From Siphonodentalium dalli (lineage: Eukaryota > Mollusca > Scaphopoda > Gadilida > Siphonodentaliidae), in the NCBI GenBank assembly GCA_032622095.1, contig CP136063.1:147927379-147991378 (forward strand): a stretch of 64,000 nucleotides of DNA, given 5' to 3'. The notes below the pieces were generated by a model, which was not told the origin of the DNA, made no database searches, and saw only the letters and a list, made by a program, of their open reading frames with translations. Position numbers and translations under genes: made by a program. Numbering within the stretch: position 1 is the stretch's first letter; each line of letters starts with the position of its first letter. Shown here in pieces: positions 11,580-23,500 of the stretch.

Positions 11580-14500
11580 CAGGTAGTTTATGCATGCAGG
11601 GCGATGTTATGTGATCGTCGATTGAATTATTCAATCTATAGGGGATTGAGTCGATTGACGGCTATCATAGGTTGGCCATAAGTGTTGATCGCCTTCGCGT
11701 GCATGTATATAGCATTATATTTGTTTTATGCTTGGTTAATTTCAATTATGAACAGCATTATAAACGTCCATATTCTTGAAAATAAAGAGACGGGGAAATA
11801 GTATCCACCAGCTGTCCAATAACCCAATTATATATAGTTCAACACTCATTCCACAGAGATTCGGTCTGAGTCTCTATACAGCTATTTACGCATTGTGTCC
11901 ACCTAGTGTTCTCGATAGGCATGATATATACAGATTGGGTCAATCATATCGACGATATATATAGTTTTGTCATAACGGTAGCGAATATACCTCGTGCGTT
12001 CAGTCGCTCCAAATAATTCACCCGCGGTTTATAAAAAAAATAAGCCCAGTTGGTGAATACGAGCCCATATATAGTCCTGGCTGCTCGATGACGTATTTGA
12101 CGCGCGCTGTCAATCGCAACGTGCTATTTTCAAAGTTTAATCACCCATCGGCTATTGGTGATGATGGTGAATCTAAATCTAAATTAAGCAGTCTTAGCTA
12201 ACTAGATTGCGTGTTCTAGAGACAATTTTTCACATGAATTACCAAAATGAATGAATGAATAAATAATTAACGAACAAAACAAACAGCAGTCTCATGTAAA
12301 GGCCTAAACTATATATATTTTCACTAACGGAAATGTGTACATGCCTCATTGATCGGTGTCGAGAGTTGCTTATGTATATACAGGGACAATGATGGAACAC
12401 TCCATAACTCTTCACTATATATTACGATAAGACTGATCGATAGTTTATATGGCGTTATTAAGTGATTCTCGCCAGGAGTTGGTATTCCCGTCGGAACCAA
12501 ATCACTCCACCACCAGACCTATTATACGATAATGTTACAATTAAGCACCACCGTCATCATTCATTTGTCAATGGATTTTGTGTGAACTATATACGCAATA
12601 TGCTGTGATTATATTTACACACTGATATATAGAGCCTGTATATTGTCCCCGACGTTTGTGATAAGATTCTATACAGAAATTAGGGGACCATACATAACAT
12701 TGCTAATAACAGCTACCTTGGCAGCTGCTCTATATATAAGCTTATGATCTGATTAACTGTTAATGAGTAATAAGCTGATTTTATCGAGAAAATAATATCC
12801 TGATGGATCTATAGATTAATTTGATATATTTAGCCTCACGATATATATGTGTAGTCATTTCGTGTTTCAGAATTTGTTGAACTGACTATATGAGATGGCA
12901 CTGCCTCCCCTGAATCCTGAATAACATGTAACGGAGTTGGTGAATATACTGAATGCCTGTTAAGAAAATATGTGATAAGTTTCTGAAATATATTTAGCCA
13001 GGTTTTCTCTCAGTCAAAATTGCTGACCCGATATTATGACCAATTTGATTAATATTCATATACCTGTCTCCTGATAACAGTCCCAGCAGCATGTTTAGAA
13101 CCTGATTCAGTTATTGTACCATGTTTTACTTATACAGATAATACAGAGGACACTGGTCGCTGTCAAAATTGACTAAATCGATTAATCTTTTATGAGAAAA
13201 TGACTATGTGATATAGCAATTAACACCAGTTTCTAAATTACATATGAATTTTGTGGATCATTTTCAAGATTTGTACCTGGCACAAAAATATGTACCTCGA
13301 ACAAAATGATATACCTGGTACATTGTGTCCACGAACGTCTGTAAAACAACTATTATCAATTAGTACACGTAACATGGATCCACTTTGTTCTTGTTTTCAT
13401 TATTAATAATTCTCCATTAACGCGATTTCGCATGTTAAAACCAATTGTTGTGTAAACATTAGTTTTACATTACCGATCAGAGTCCAATTACTCCAATAAA
13501 ATACCAAAATGCAAGCAAAACGTAACGGTAAACATTGGAAAAGGTCAAAGCATTATAACCCACTCGAAGGCATTTAGTCCCTTTAACGGACATACCTGGT
13601 TTGAATGCCCTCACAGGTTCGTAATTAATATGCCATCGGAAAGCTTGGATAGAAACATTTCACATACCGAGTTTCCTTATATGACTCAGAACCTTGACCA
13701 TATATATGCAACCTGATTCGAATGGGCTTTCCGGAGACCTGGTGACGTATACGACATATTTTCTAAAGTTTGACCAATCTAGACGAAACCAATTTGACTG
13801 TGTAACTCGGTAGAGTTAGACAAATACTTTTACTCGGTCTCTGGTAAACTCACTTGTTGGATCCGAAGCTACTGATGACGGTACCACTATCTGGATCGAT
13901 CCTCAGAATGGTATCCACGGGTATCGGTTTGCCTGGGCTCTTCATGTTGTTCGTGTCGTCGTCGAATGACCTGAAAGAAGGTGCGCATTAAAGAAACATA
14001 AAGTCTTATACTCACCTTTGCACTCTGTTGTATAATAATATGAATCGTACGTGACACGTAGTGGAGCAACCACACATGCATGGTATGCCTCGAATTTGCC
14101 TTTTTTCGGCGATGCAGTGGTCACGACGGAGACGACATGCCAACTTGACAAGACATGTCGTGGATTGTAAAAATCTTGTCTGGATTCTCGTCATGACTTC
14201 TTCATTTTTCGTTTTCATTAAGCGAAGCAACGAAATTGGTCTAAATGAAATTAATAGACCTCAATTACATGTGAATTTTTCGTAAGTTGTGAAGTAGTTA
14301 CTTTCATTTTTATCGCGATGCTTCATTTCCATTTCCGCGTATTTTGCAATCTCCACATGGTTGCTAACCGGAAGTCACCGACAATTTCTCCAAAATCTAT
14401 ATCCGCGATCTTGGAAATCACTGATGGATATAGAAAAAAATATATGACGTCATTCACCTGCCTTAGTTATAAGCACCCTTGGTGGTTGCTATAAAGCATA

Positions 14501-17500
14501 TAGGAATACGACCCTCTATAACGACAATGAAACCGCTAATAACATAGTCCCTGCCTCGAATGAATTATTTCACGTCACCAGTTCAATCAAGTGATTATTC
14601 TGTACTATAAACATTTGATTTACCATAAATCCGAATAATATACCGCCATTATACCCATGACGCATAAATTTCGATAGCCGAATACGGTTTTCGACAATAT
14701 TGCGCGCTCTGCATGGGGCTGGCGACGGAAAATATAGCCCCCCCCCCCCCAATTTGCGTCTTTGTTTTTGTGTCTATTTTCATTCGTGCAACGAAGTTGG
14801 AATGAAATCAACTTTAATGATCTAAGCAATCAATTTAAAGTGTCTGGTGTTGGTGTCATGAGCGGCTTTTCGAAATTGCATTAATCCGCCTGAATCAATG
14901 TAAAGACGCGCGGTCATTTTGTTTACTTTGAAATATGTAATGGCTTTTTAATGATATAATATGGATTTCATGTGATATATATAGGGTATGCATTAACTAA
15001 TTTATGTAGAGCTATCTAAATACTCACTCGATATCCCAAACTCTGTCGGCCCGGTGAAATACCATAACGCTTCCATCCTGATCAACCGCAACACCACCGA
15101 CTTGGCCAACCTTAACGTCATCGGCTGGCCACCCCACTTGCTGCCTGAGACCCTGTAAAAATGAGCAATTGTGCTTCAGTTGTGGGGTGTGGTGCTTTAT
15201 CACAATTCTATATATTTTTTGCGCAAAATAAAAATACACTAGTGTCACGCACATTGCTTGGGTTTTATTCATTATTATTGGATATGATTGAGTCTAAAAT
15301 GTTCTAACACAAGCGATGTTATATATAATAGGACATTTGTCGTATACCAAGAATAAGTAAAAATGAATCGAACTATTATCGCGTGATCTCTTTTTCAAAT
15401 CCATATTTTCCTATCAGAAGAATAGGCGTCTCGTTCGCTCCACTTCTAAAAATAGAATCTTTGGGGTCTAAAATTGGTTGTACTAAAATATTCCCAAAAT
15501 AACAAAACCCAAAAAAAAAAAATTTCAAAACTTCAAAAATTTATTTTTTCCAAAAATTATTTTTTCCAAAAATTATTTTTTCCAAAAATTATTTTTTCCA
15601 AAAAATTTAAAAATTTCCAAACTTCCAAATTATCAAAGCCCCAAAATTTCCAAACTTCCAAATTATCAAAACCCTCAAAATTATTTCTCTAAAAAAAGTT
15701 TAAATAAAAAATTTATAACGAGTTTTCGGTTTCTGATAAACTCGATATTAAAAAATGTCGAATGTTAAATTATTTGCGCGTAATATCTTTCGTAATATTT
15801 TTTGTTCAAATATTTTTCATGAATTTATTAATCGATGTTTAGAAATAGCTTTATTGGACATTGTGACCATCGATATGAATGCATACATTCCAGTGTTTTA
15901 TCGGACGCAGTTCATATAATTGTCATACCTGAAAATAGACACTATTACTTTTACATAAATAATAAAGAGCGTTTATTCTTTACACTCTCTCTATCCCATA
16001 TGACAGGTGTGTATTATCGTGAATTATTGGAAGTATTGAGACTAACGGTCGAAAATTGTAATGTGAAATTACAACCCTCCAGAATGAATTGTCATATTCG
16101 CTGTACACGCAATCACACACGCGACATTGGTGGTAACAATGTGTCTTTCACACCTTTGCTTTACCAAATGAATTATATTATTTCCCCGTTCACAGTTATA
16201 TGCTATTCAGACGGGGTAGTATCAATTAAGGTTGATAAACTGTGTCATTCACACGATAATTAGTTAGCCAAAAACATGCATACGTCCAGGACACTCAATT
16301 ATAGAAATTGCTTTGATGACATTGTTATAACAACATTACGTAATAACCACTTATCACTCCAGTCACACTTACGATCATATACCGAAACTACAGGTAGCAC
16401 CGATGATGTAACATTATATCACTGCTATTGTACCAATGATAGGTTCAGACATGTTCGATGTTTAGAAAATACATAATGTGCAGGTGTTCACTTGACAAGA
16501 GATTTTGTACACTCAATCACAGATCAACGTGATAATACCAGCATCAAATTCGATCACCAATAGATTTGACTGTGGAATGTAATGACCTTTAACTTATTTA
16601 TCGATCTAAAGGGACACTCATTATGAATGAATGTTAACAATACAAGCGCACGAATGAAGAGCGTTGAACATATACGAAATTACTACACGAATGAATTGAA
16701 CCTTGAAATTTATATTTCACATCTTACCAACAACAGCTACAGACATAATCATAGTATTATACTGTCTTGCATGTACACACGCTATGACATCATTAAAGGC
16801 GGACAATCCACTCACGGTGTGACAACAGATACGGACATAGGCATAGTGTTATACAGTCTTCTATGTACCCACGCTATGACACCATTAACGTACATTGGAT
16901 GTTAGGTCTATGACTCTTGAGTATGCACCAATCAATGAGCAAATGAGCAAAAAAATGAGCAAATGAGCAAGAAAATGAGCAAATGAGCAAGAAAATGAGC
17001 AAATGAGCAATAAAAATGAGCAAATGAGCAAAAAAATGAGCAAATGAGTAAAAAAATGAGCAAATGAGCAAGAAAATGAGTATGAGTATGCACCAATCAA
17101 TGAGCAAATAAATGAGCAAGCAGGATGTTATGTCGCTTTCAAAAATTTCAAAAACTTCAAAAATTTCAAAAAACTTCAAAAAATTCAAAAACTTCAAAAA
17201 TAAGACCCCGGCGGCGGCGCCGGTATTTTAATGCGGTGGCGGTGCCTCCGCCGCCGCCGCCGGGGTCCGCCGCCGGCGGACCCCGCAGTAAAATACCGGC
17301 GGCGGCGCCGCCGCCGCCGGGGTCTTATTTTTGAAGTTTTTGAAATTTTTGAAGTTTTTTGAAATTTTTGAAGTTTTTGAAATTTTTGAAATTTTTGAAG
17401 TTTTTGAAATTTTTTGAAATTTTTGAAGTTTTTTGAAATTTTTGAAGTTTTGGGTTTTTGGGAATATTTTAGTACAACCAATTTTAGACCCAAAGATTCT

Positions 17501-20500
17501 ATTTTTAGATGGCAGAATGAGGTCCCCCGAGGGTAATTTGGTGATGCTACCTCCGCCACCAAGCGACATAACATCCTGCTTGCTCATTTATTTGCTCATT
17601 GATTGGTGCATACTCAATCAAGATCTCAACGAAACGCATTATTGACATCGATAACTATCATGGTGCATTTGGCATTCATGGCCAATAATCGATTTTTATA
17701 AGAGGCGATAAACTTTCTAAAATAAAATGCAGAAAAAAGAGTGACTTGTACATTTTGAAGAAACATGTCGATCCCGTATATTCCAGCAGATCTTGAAATG
17801 TGGAGAAAACATTTCAGAGATATGGTTGATGGGAAGTTAATGCCAGATAATCAGGGTCGATACTTTATTGACAGAACTAAAACTAGTGATAGTGAAGAAG
17901 ACGTTCTAAAACCACTTATTAACGTGGTGACACCCATCGCTCAAGCGATTGAAATGGCTAAGGCTGAAGTTGCAGCAAATAAGTTGACAAACACACGTAA
18001 AGCGTCCAAACAAACCAACAAGAGAGTGTCTGATGGAGGTTTGTCTAATAATAAGAAGAAAATGAAAAGATCAGTGTCATACGATTAGCCAAATCATGAA
18101 TGAATACATAGAGTACCATACTGATAAATTGGCATTAATTGAATCACCGGCGGTCAAATATCTATACCCTAGCACCGGGACGAACGTACTCTTAGAGCGA
18201 CGGTTGTATACCACACCTTATTCTCTCTTTTTATCGCTACTTATAAGAGTGATGGTTCTTCCAATAATTCGCGATAATGCACGGGTGTGATTTATGTGGC
18301 ATTATTTTATCGACGAACTACAATCTACAAAGACATAAACAGCTTAAACACGGAGTTATGTCCGAGACAAAACCAACTCTCTTCGGAGAAGATACCGATG
18401 AATCTGACGAAGCGGTTCTAGATTCAGATGAAGATGAACGTGGAACGCTATCAGATTCAGAAGATGGTAATGGCGTCGGTAGTAGAACGGTATTCGGTCT
18501 TAAGAAAGCTGCGCGATGTGTCAACGAGATGGACACATTCAAAAGTATGATGAAACGCGTCACCAATGATGTGAAAGAAGAAGAGAGCATTTCGGGAGAT
18601 GAGAGCATGTCGGGAAAAGAGGATACCATCGACACAGAGTTTGCTCTGTTTCTCAAAAGTTATAGACGATTAATAGAATACCAGTATCGATTGAAAACAT
18701 CACGCATACATACCATGATCATGAAGAAAATGGTCAAACTGACCAAACACGGATATAATAATGAATGGGCTGCAGATGAAGCGATGAGAAAATTCAAGAA
18801 ACTCTTAGAAGTAAATCTAACGGTCGAAGATTCAGACAATGATTAAATTTCAATAAACTTCATCAACATGTTATTCTCGTCTTCGTTATATATCTATAAG
18901 TGGGGAGGGGGGTTTCACCAATATTACATCACGTCCCTTACCGCGTGTCACTTTAACATTCCACACCGTGCGTGTATTATCCCCCTTTAATTATGTCATA
19001 GCATTGGTACATAGAAGACTGTATAACACTATGCCTATGTCTGTATCTGTTGTCACACCGTGAGTGGATTGTCCGCCTTTAATGATGTCATAGCGTGTGT
19101 ATATGCAAGACAGTATAACCCTATGATAATGCCTGTAGCTGTTGTTGGTAAGATGTGAAATATAAATTTCAAGGTTCAATTCATTCGTGTAGTAATTTTG
19201 TATATGTTAAACGCTCTTCATTCGTAAGAGTAATTACCAACTGGAAGTTGTACTATTTTTGATAAACATCGGATTTGCTCATCAGACGATAAGCTGACAA
19301 TATTTACGTATGGTCTAATTAGATTCATGCATAAATGTAAGGTAATTTTTGTTATGGTCAAGTTTTTTGTTAAGACCATGTTCTAACATAGATCGATAAA
19401 TAAGTTAAAGGTCATTATATTCCACAGTCAAATCTATTGGTGATCGAATTTGATAACTATTTTATTGGAACAACTAAGAGTATTATTTACGTGAGATCAA
19501 TGAGTCCAATTATTATAAATAATAAATTGCAGGCATCGGTGGATACCCGATTGCCACATTTAGTGCTCACGTGATAAACTGATAAAATGTCCAAGTGACG
19601 TACTATATTGAGCAAAAAAAAATGAGTTGACCTTCGGCTTCGTCCCGATTGGTTACTGAGCTGACACCGGGGATAAATTGACCAATGGCTGCTATTGTAT
19701 CCTTTTGACAGATATGCGTGCGCAGACTCGTTTGATGTTCGCTATCGCATTACTATGTTTTAATAGCCGAGCCTTCACTTCTCGTCTGACTCTCTTACCG
19801 GCAAGACCTGTCTACACAGTACTTCTCCGGCAGACTATTCATCCACTGATAGGCCTACATACAGGTATGCCCTAAATAATGGACTGCTTAACCACAGCAG
19901 AATTACATTTTTTTGCTCATTTGCTCATTTTTTGGCTCATTTGCTCATTTTTTTGCTCATTTTCTTGCTCATTTGCTCATTTTTATTGCTCATTTGCTCA
20001 TTTTCTTGCTCATTTGCTCATTTTCTTGCTCATTTGCTCATTTTTTTTGCTCATTTGCTCATTTTTATTGCTCATTTGCTCATTTTCTTGCTCATTTGCT
20101 CATTTTTTTGCTCATTTGCTCATTTTTTTGCTCATTTGCTCATTTTTATTGCTCATTTTCTTGCTCATTTACTCATTTTCTTGCTCATTTGCTCATTTTT
20201 TTGCTCATTTGCTCATTTTTTTGCTCATTTGCTCATTTTTTTGCTCATTTTCTTGCTCATTTGCTCATTTTCTTGCTCATTTGCTCATTTTCTTGCTCAT
20301 TTGCTCATTTTCTTGCTCATTTGCTCATTTTTATTGCTCATTTGCTCATTTTCTTGCTCATTTGCTCATTTTCTTGCTCATTTGCTCATTTTTTTTGCTC
20401 ATTTGCTCATTTTTTTGCTCATTTGCTCATTGATTGGTGCATACTCAAGAGTCATAGACCTAACATCCAATGTACGTTAATGGTGTCATAGCGTGGGTAC

Positions 20501-23500
20501 ATAGAAGACTGTATAACACTATGCCTATGTCCGTATCTGTTGTCACACCGTGAGTGGATTGTCCGCCTTTAATGATGTCATAGCGTGTGTACATGCAAGA
20601 CAGTATAATACTATGATTATGTCTGTAGCTGTTGTTGGTAAGATGTGAAATATAAATTTCAAGGTTCAATTCATTCATGTAGTAATTTCGTATATGTTCA
20701 ACGCTCTTCATTCGTGCGCTTGTATTGTTAACATTCATTCATAATGAGTGTCCCTTTAGATCGATAAATAAGTTAAAGGTCATTACATTCCACAGTCAAA
20801 TCTATTGGTGATCGAATTTGATGCTGGTATTATCACTTTGGTCTGTGATTGAGTGTACAAAATCTCTTGTCAAGTGAACACCTGCACATTATGTATTTTC
20901 TAAACATCGAACATGTCTGAACCTATCATTGGTACAATAGCAGTGATATAATGTTACATCATCGGTGCTACCTGTAGTTTCGGTATATGATCGTAAGTGT
21001 GACTGGAGTGATAAGTGGTTATTACGTAATGTTGTTATAACAATGTCATCAAAGCAATTTCTATAATTGAGTGTCCTGGACGTATGCATGTTTTTGGCTA
21101 ACTAATTATCGTGTGAATGACACAGTTTATCAACCTTAATTGATACTACCCCGTCTGTTCAGACATTAAATCGATATGTTTTCTGAATAGCATATAACTG
21201 TGAACGGGGAAATAATATAATTCATTTGGTAAAGCAAAGGTGTGAAAGACACATTGTTACCACCAATGTCGCGTGTGTGATTGCGTGTACAGCGAATATG
21301 ACAATTCATTCTGGAGGGTTGTAATTTCACATTACAATTTTCGACCGTTAGTCTCAATACTTCCAATAATTCACGATAATACACACCTGTCATATGGGAT
21401 AGAGAGAGTGTAAAGAATAAACGCTCTTTATTATTTATGTAAAAGTAATAGTGTCTATTTTCAGGTATGACAATTATATGAACTGCGTCCGATAAAACAC
21501 TGGAATGTATGCATTCATATCGATGGTCACAATGTCCAATAAAGCTATTTCTAAACATCGATTAATAAATTCATGAAAAATATTTGAACAAAAAATATTA
21601 CGAAAGATATTACGCGCAAATAATTTAACATTCGACATTTTTTAATATCGAGTTTATCAGAAACCGAAAACTCGTTATAAATTTTTTATTTAAACTTTTT
21701 TTAGAGAAATAATTTTGAGGGTTTTGATAATTTGGAAGTTTGGAAATTTTGGGGCTTTGATAATTTGGAAGTTTGGAAATTTTTAAATTTTTTGGAAAAA
21801 ATAATTTTTGGAAAAAATAATTTTTGGAAAAAATAATTTTTGGAAAAAATAAATTTTTGAAGTTTTGAAATTTTTTTTTTTTGGGTTTTGTTATTTTGGG
21901 AATATTTTAGTACAACCAATTTTAGACCCCAAAGATTCTATTTTTAGAAGTGGAGCGAACGAGACGCCTATTCTTCTCCTATCATTTTGCTATGTCCATA
22001 GAACATGGAGCCTTGTGTGAGTATAATGGATATTTATGATTAAATATCTGTATTTGGTACAACTCATTAAACTAAGATCTATTACATGCGTATAATTATA
22101 GTTTAACCCCAAAATACAACTAATAGCAATTACGATGACAATTATCAATCAAATATATATGTTGATAATATAGAATGCCACCTACTGAGCACATTGTTAT
22201 TAGCCTACAGAAACAACCGTGTGATCAGGGCCAGGCCAGGCGGGAAAACAGTTCCAAACACGCAGGTGTTTTTGTTCATTTTACCTATCTTGGCACCCAC
22301 CACCCACCACACACTTTCTTCTTCAAAATTATTTTCCAGTGTATTTTCTGTGACCCACTACTTTTTTCTAAAATTTGTGACAAATATCCACACGATAAGA
22401 TAAACCTTTGATGTATACATCACATTTGTTTTTCGTTATTTATACTGTTCAATGCTTTGTTACACATTTGTAGGGTTGAATTGTGTATTCCTCCAACGAA
22501 TGAAGCTATTATGTACACATATAGTAAATACATATAGTCTGTTATCCATATGCCAGGCAGTGGCAGGCAATATTTTTGATTTTCAGTTTTCATTTTGATT
22601 AGCATATAATGTGATATGAGGTATCTAGTTTTATTTTTATTGTTTTCAAATTTTATTTTTGCTAAAAGCTTTTTACGGTTCGCAGCAGATAGTGGCAAAT
22701 TTGTTTTAATTTATTCTGTTTAATTGATAGTTTATGTTTGATTAAAATAATCTTGTTAGAACTGGTCAAGTCCCTCAGAGTCAATGGTAAAGTCTTGAAT
22801 GACACATTTCTTCGGGTCACAATCTGGACGCATGATGAATTCTATGCATCCAACATAGGGGTTAAGTGTGGTTCTGATAACCCACTCCCATATAACACTA
22901 TATTTAGTATATACTTCAGTTTACAATGTTTACTGTCATGTTTGGCTAAACATTGATGATATATTTTGAAAAAGAGCACGAGGAAACAAATGGTCAGCTT
23001 GTGGAAAAAACTTATCTTTGAGCTGATGACGACCCACCCACCCACGCCTATGTGTCCGGAACTTTGTTCCGCCTCCCCCTGGTGTGACCACAAGCCCATA
23101 TTAGTCAAGACAGAACCAATAACATTTAAAAACATACCACCCATGTAAATAGGTTTAAGATGCAAAAAGTTGTAAAACAGGTTTCAAGATATACTTTAAA
23201 ACCTATTCTGATCAAGATAACACATCAGTAGCGAACACATGCGTGCTTCCTTGACTCTTTTTTTTTTTTTACTAAATACTCACTGGCGAGTAGTTACCCT
23301 ACGAAATGTTCAGACAAACAAACGTCGTTTATTGAACTTATTATTTGAACATTTCCCACAAATAAATAGGATTCCTTCTTTTACCATCTGTTTTATGCTT
23401 GTATATCAGGAACATCCCTCCAGATGAATAATAGACCATTCCAATGTATACTTTTATAACTGAATTGGATTTTCCATTTTTTGTAAAGAAAGGGTTAATG

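Larger units (their letters stand above)
10513..12066. repeat. Inverted 25-bp arms flanking the Penelope-like fragment
   Basis: GGGCTCGTATTCACCAACTG at 10,513 returns as CAGTTGGTGAATACGAGCCC ending at 12,066. TA-rich tracts adjoin the arms on the inside. The arms bracket the retroelement fragment and could be the ends of a composite insertion. I could not find a clear target-site duplication. Confidence 0.6.
10071..13853 (-). other. PAL intron 3 (contains retroelement fragment)
   Basis: This 3.8-kb intron holds short tandem repeats at 10,620-10,830, a GIY-YIG reverse-element fragment, two TA microsatellites and a pair of inverted 25-bp words at 10,513 and 12,041. From 12,070 to 13,850 I see only AT-rich sequence with no gene. 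Confidence 0.7.
15416..21977. mobile_element. Non-autonomous Polinton/Maverick-type element, complete
   Basis: The element is bounded by a 6-bp direct repeat CCTATC (15,410-15,415 and 21,978-21,983). It begins AGAAGAATAGGCG and ends CGCCTATTCTTCT. A 6-bp target duplication, AG...CT termini and long terminal inverted repeats are the defining features of Polintons (Mavericks), virus-like DNA transposons normally 15-20 kb long with polymerase B, retroviral-type integrase, packaging ATPase, protease and capsid genes. None of those genes is present in these 6,562 bp, so it must have been moved in trans. It keeps two internal genes (17,765-18,088 and 18,277-18,846) and open frames within the TIRs. 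The TIRs are over 99% alike by eye, indicating recent insertion or strong homogenisation. It lies in intron 1 of the PAL gene. Confidence 0.88.

Noticed and set aside
17125-17587. Lys/Phe- and Pro/Arg-rich frames of 70-126 codons
   Set aside because: Products of the TTTCAAAAACTTC tracts and the CGG hairpin core on both strands, not genes.
19879-20491. Three overlapping open frames of 180-190 codons rich in LLICSF and HFLAH
   Set aside because: They are translations of the GCTCATTT tandem array in three frames at once; the unit simply lacks stops.
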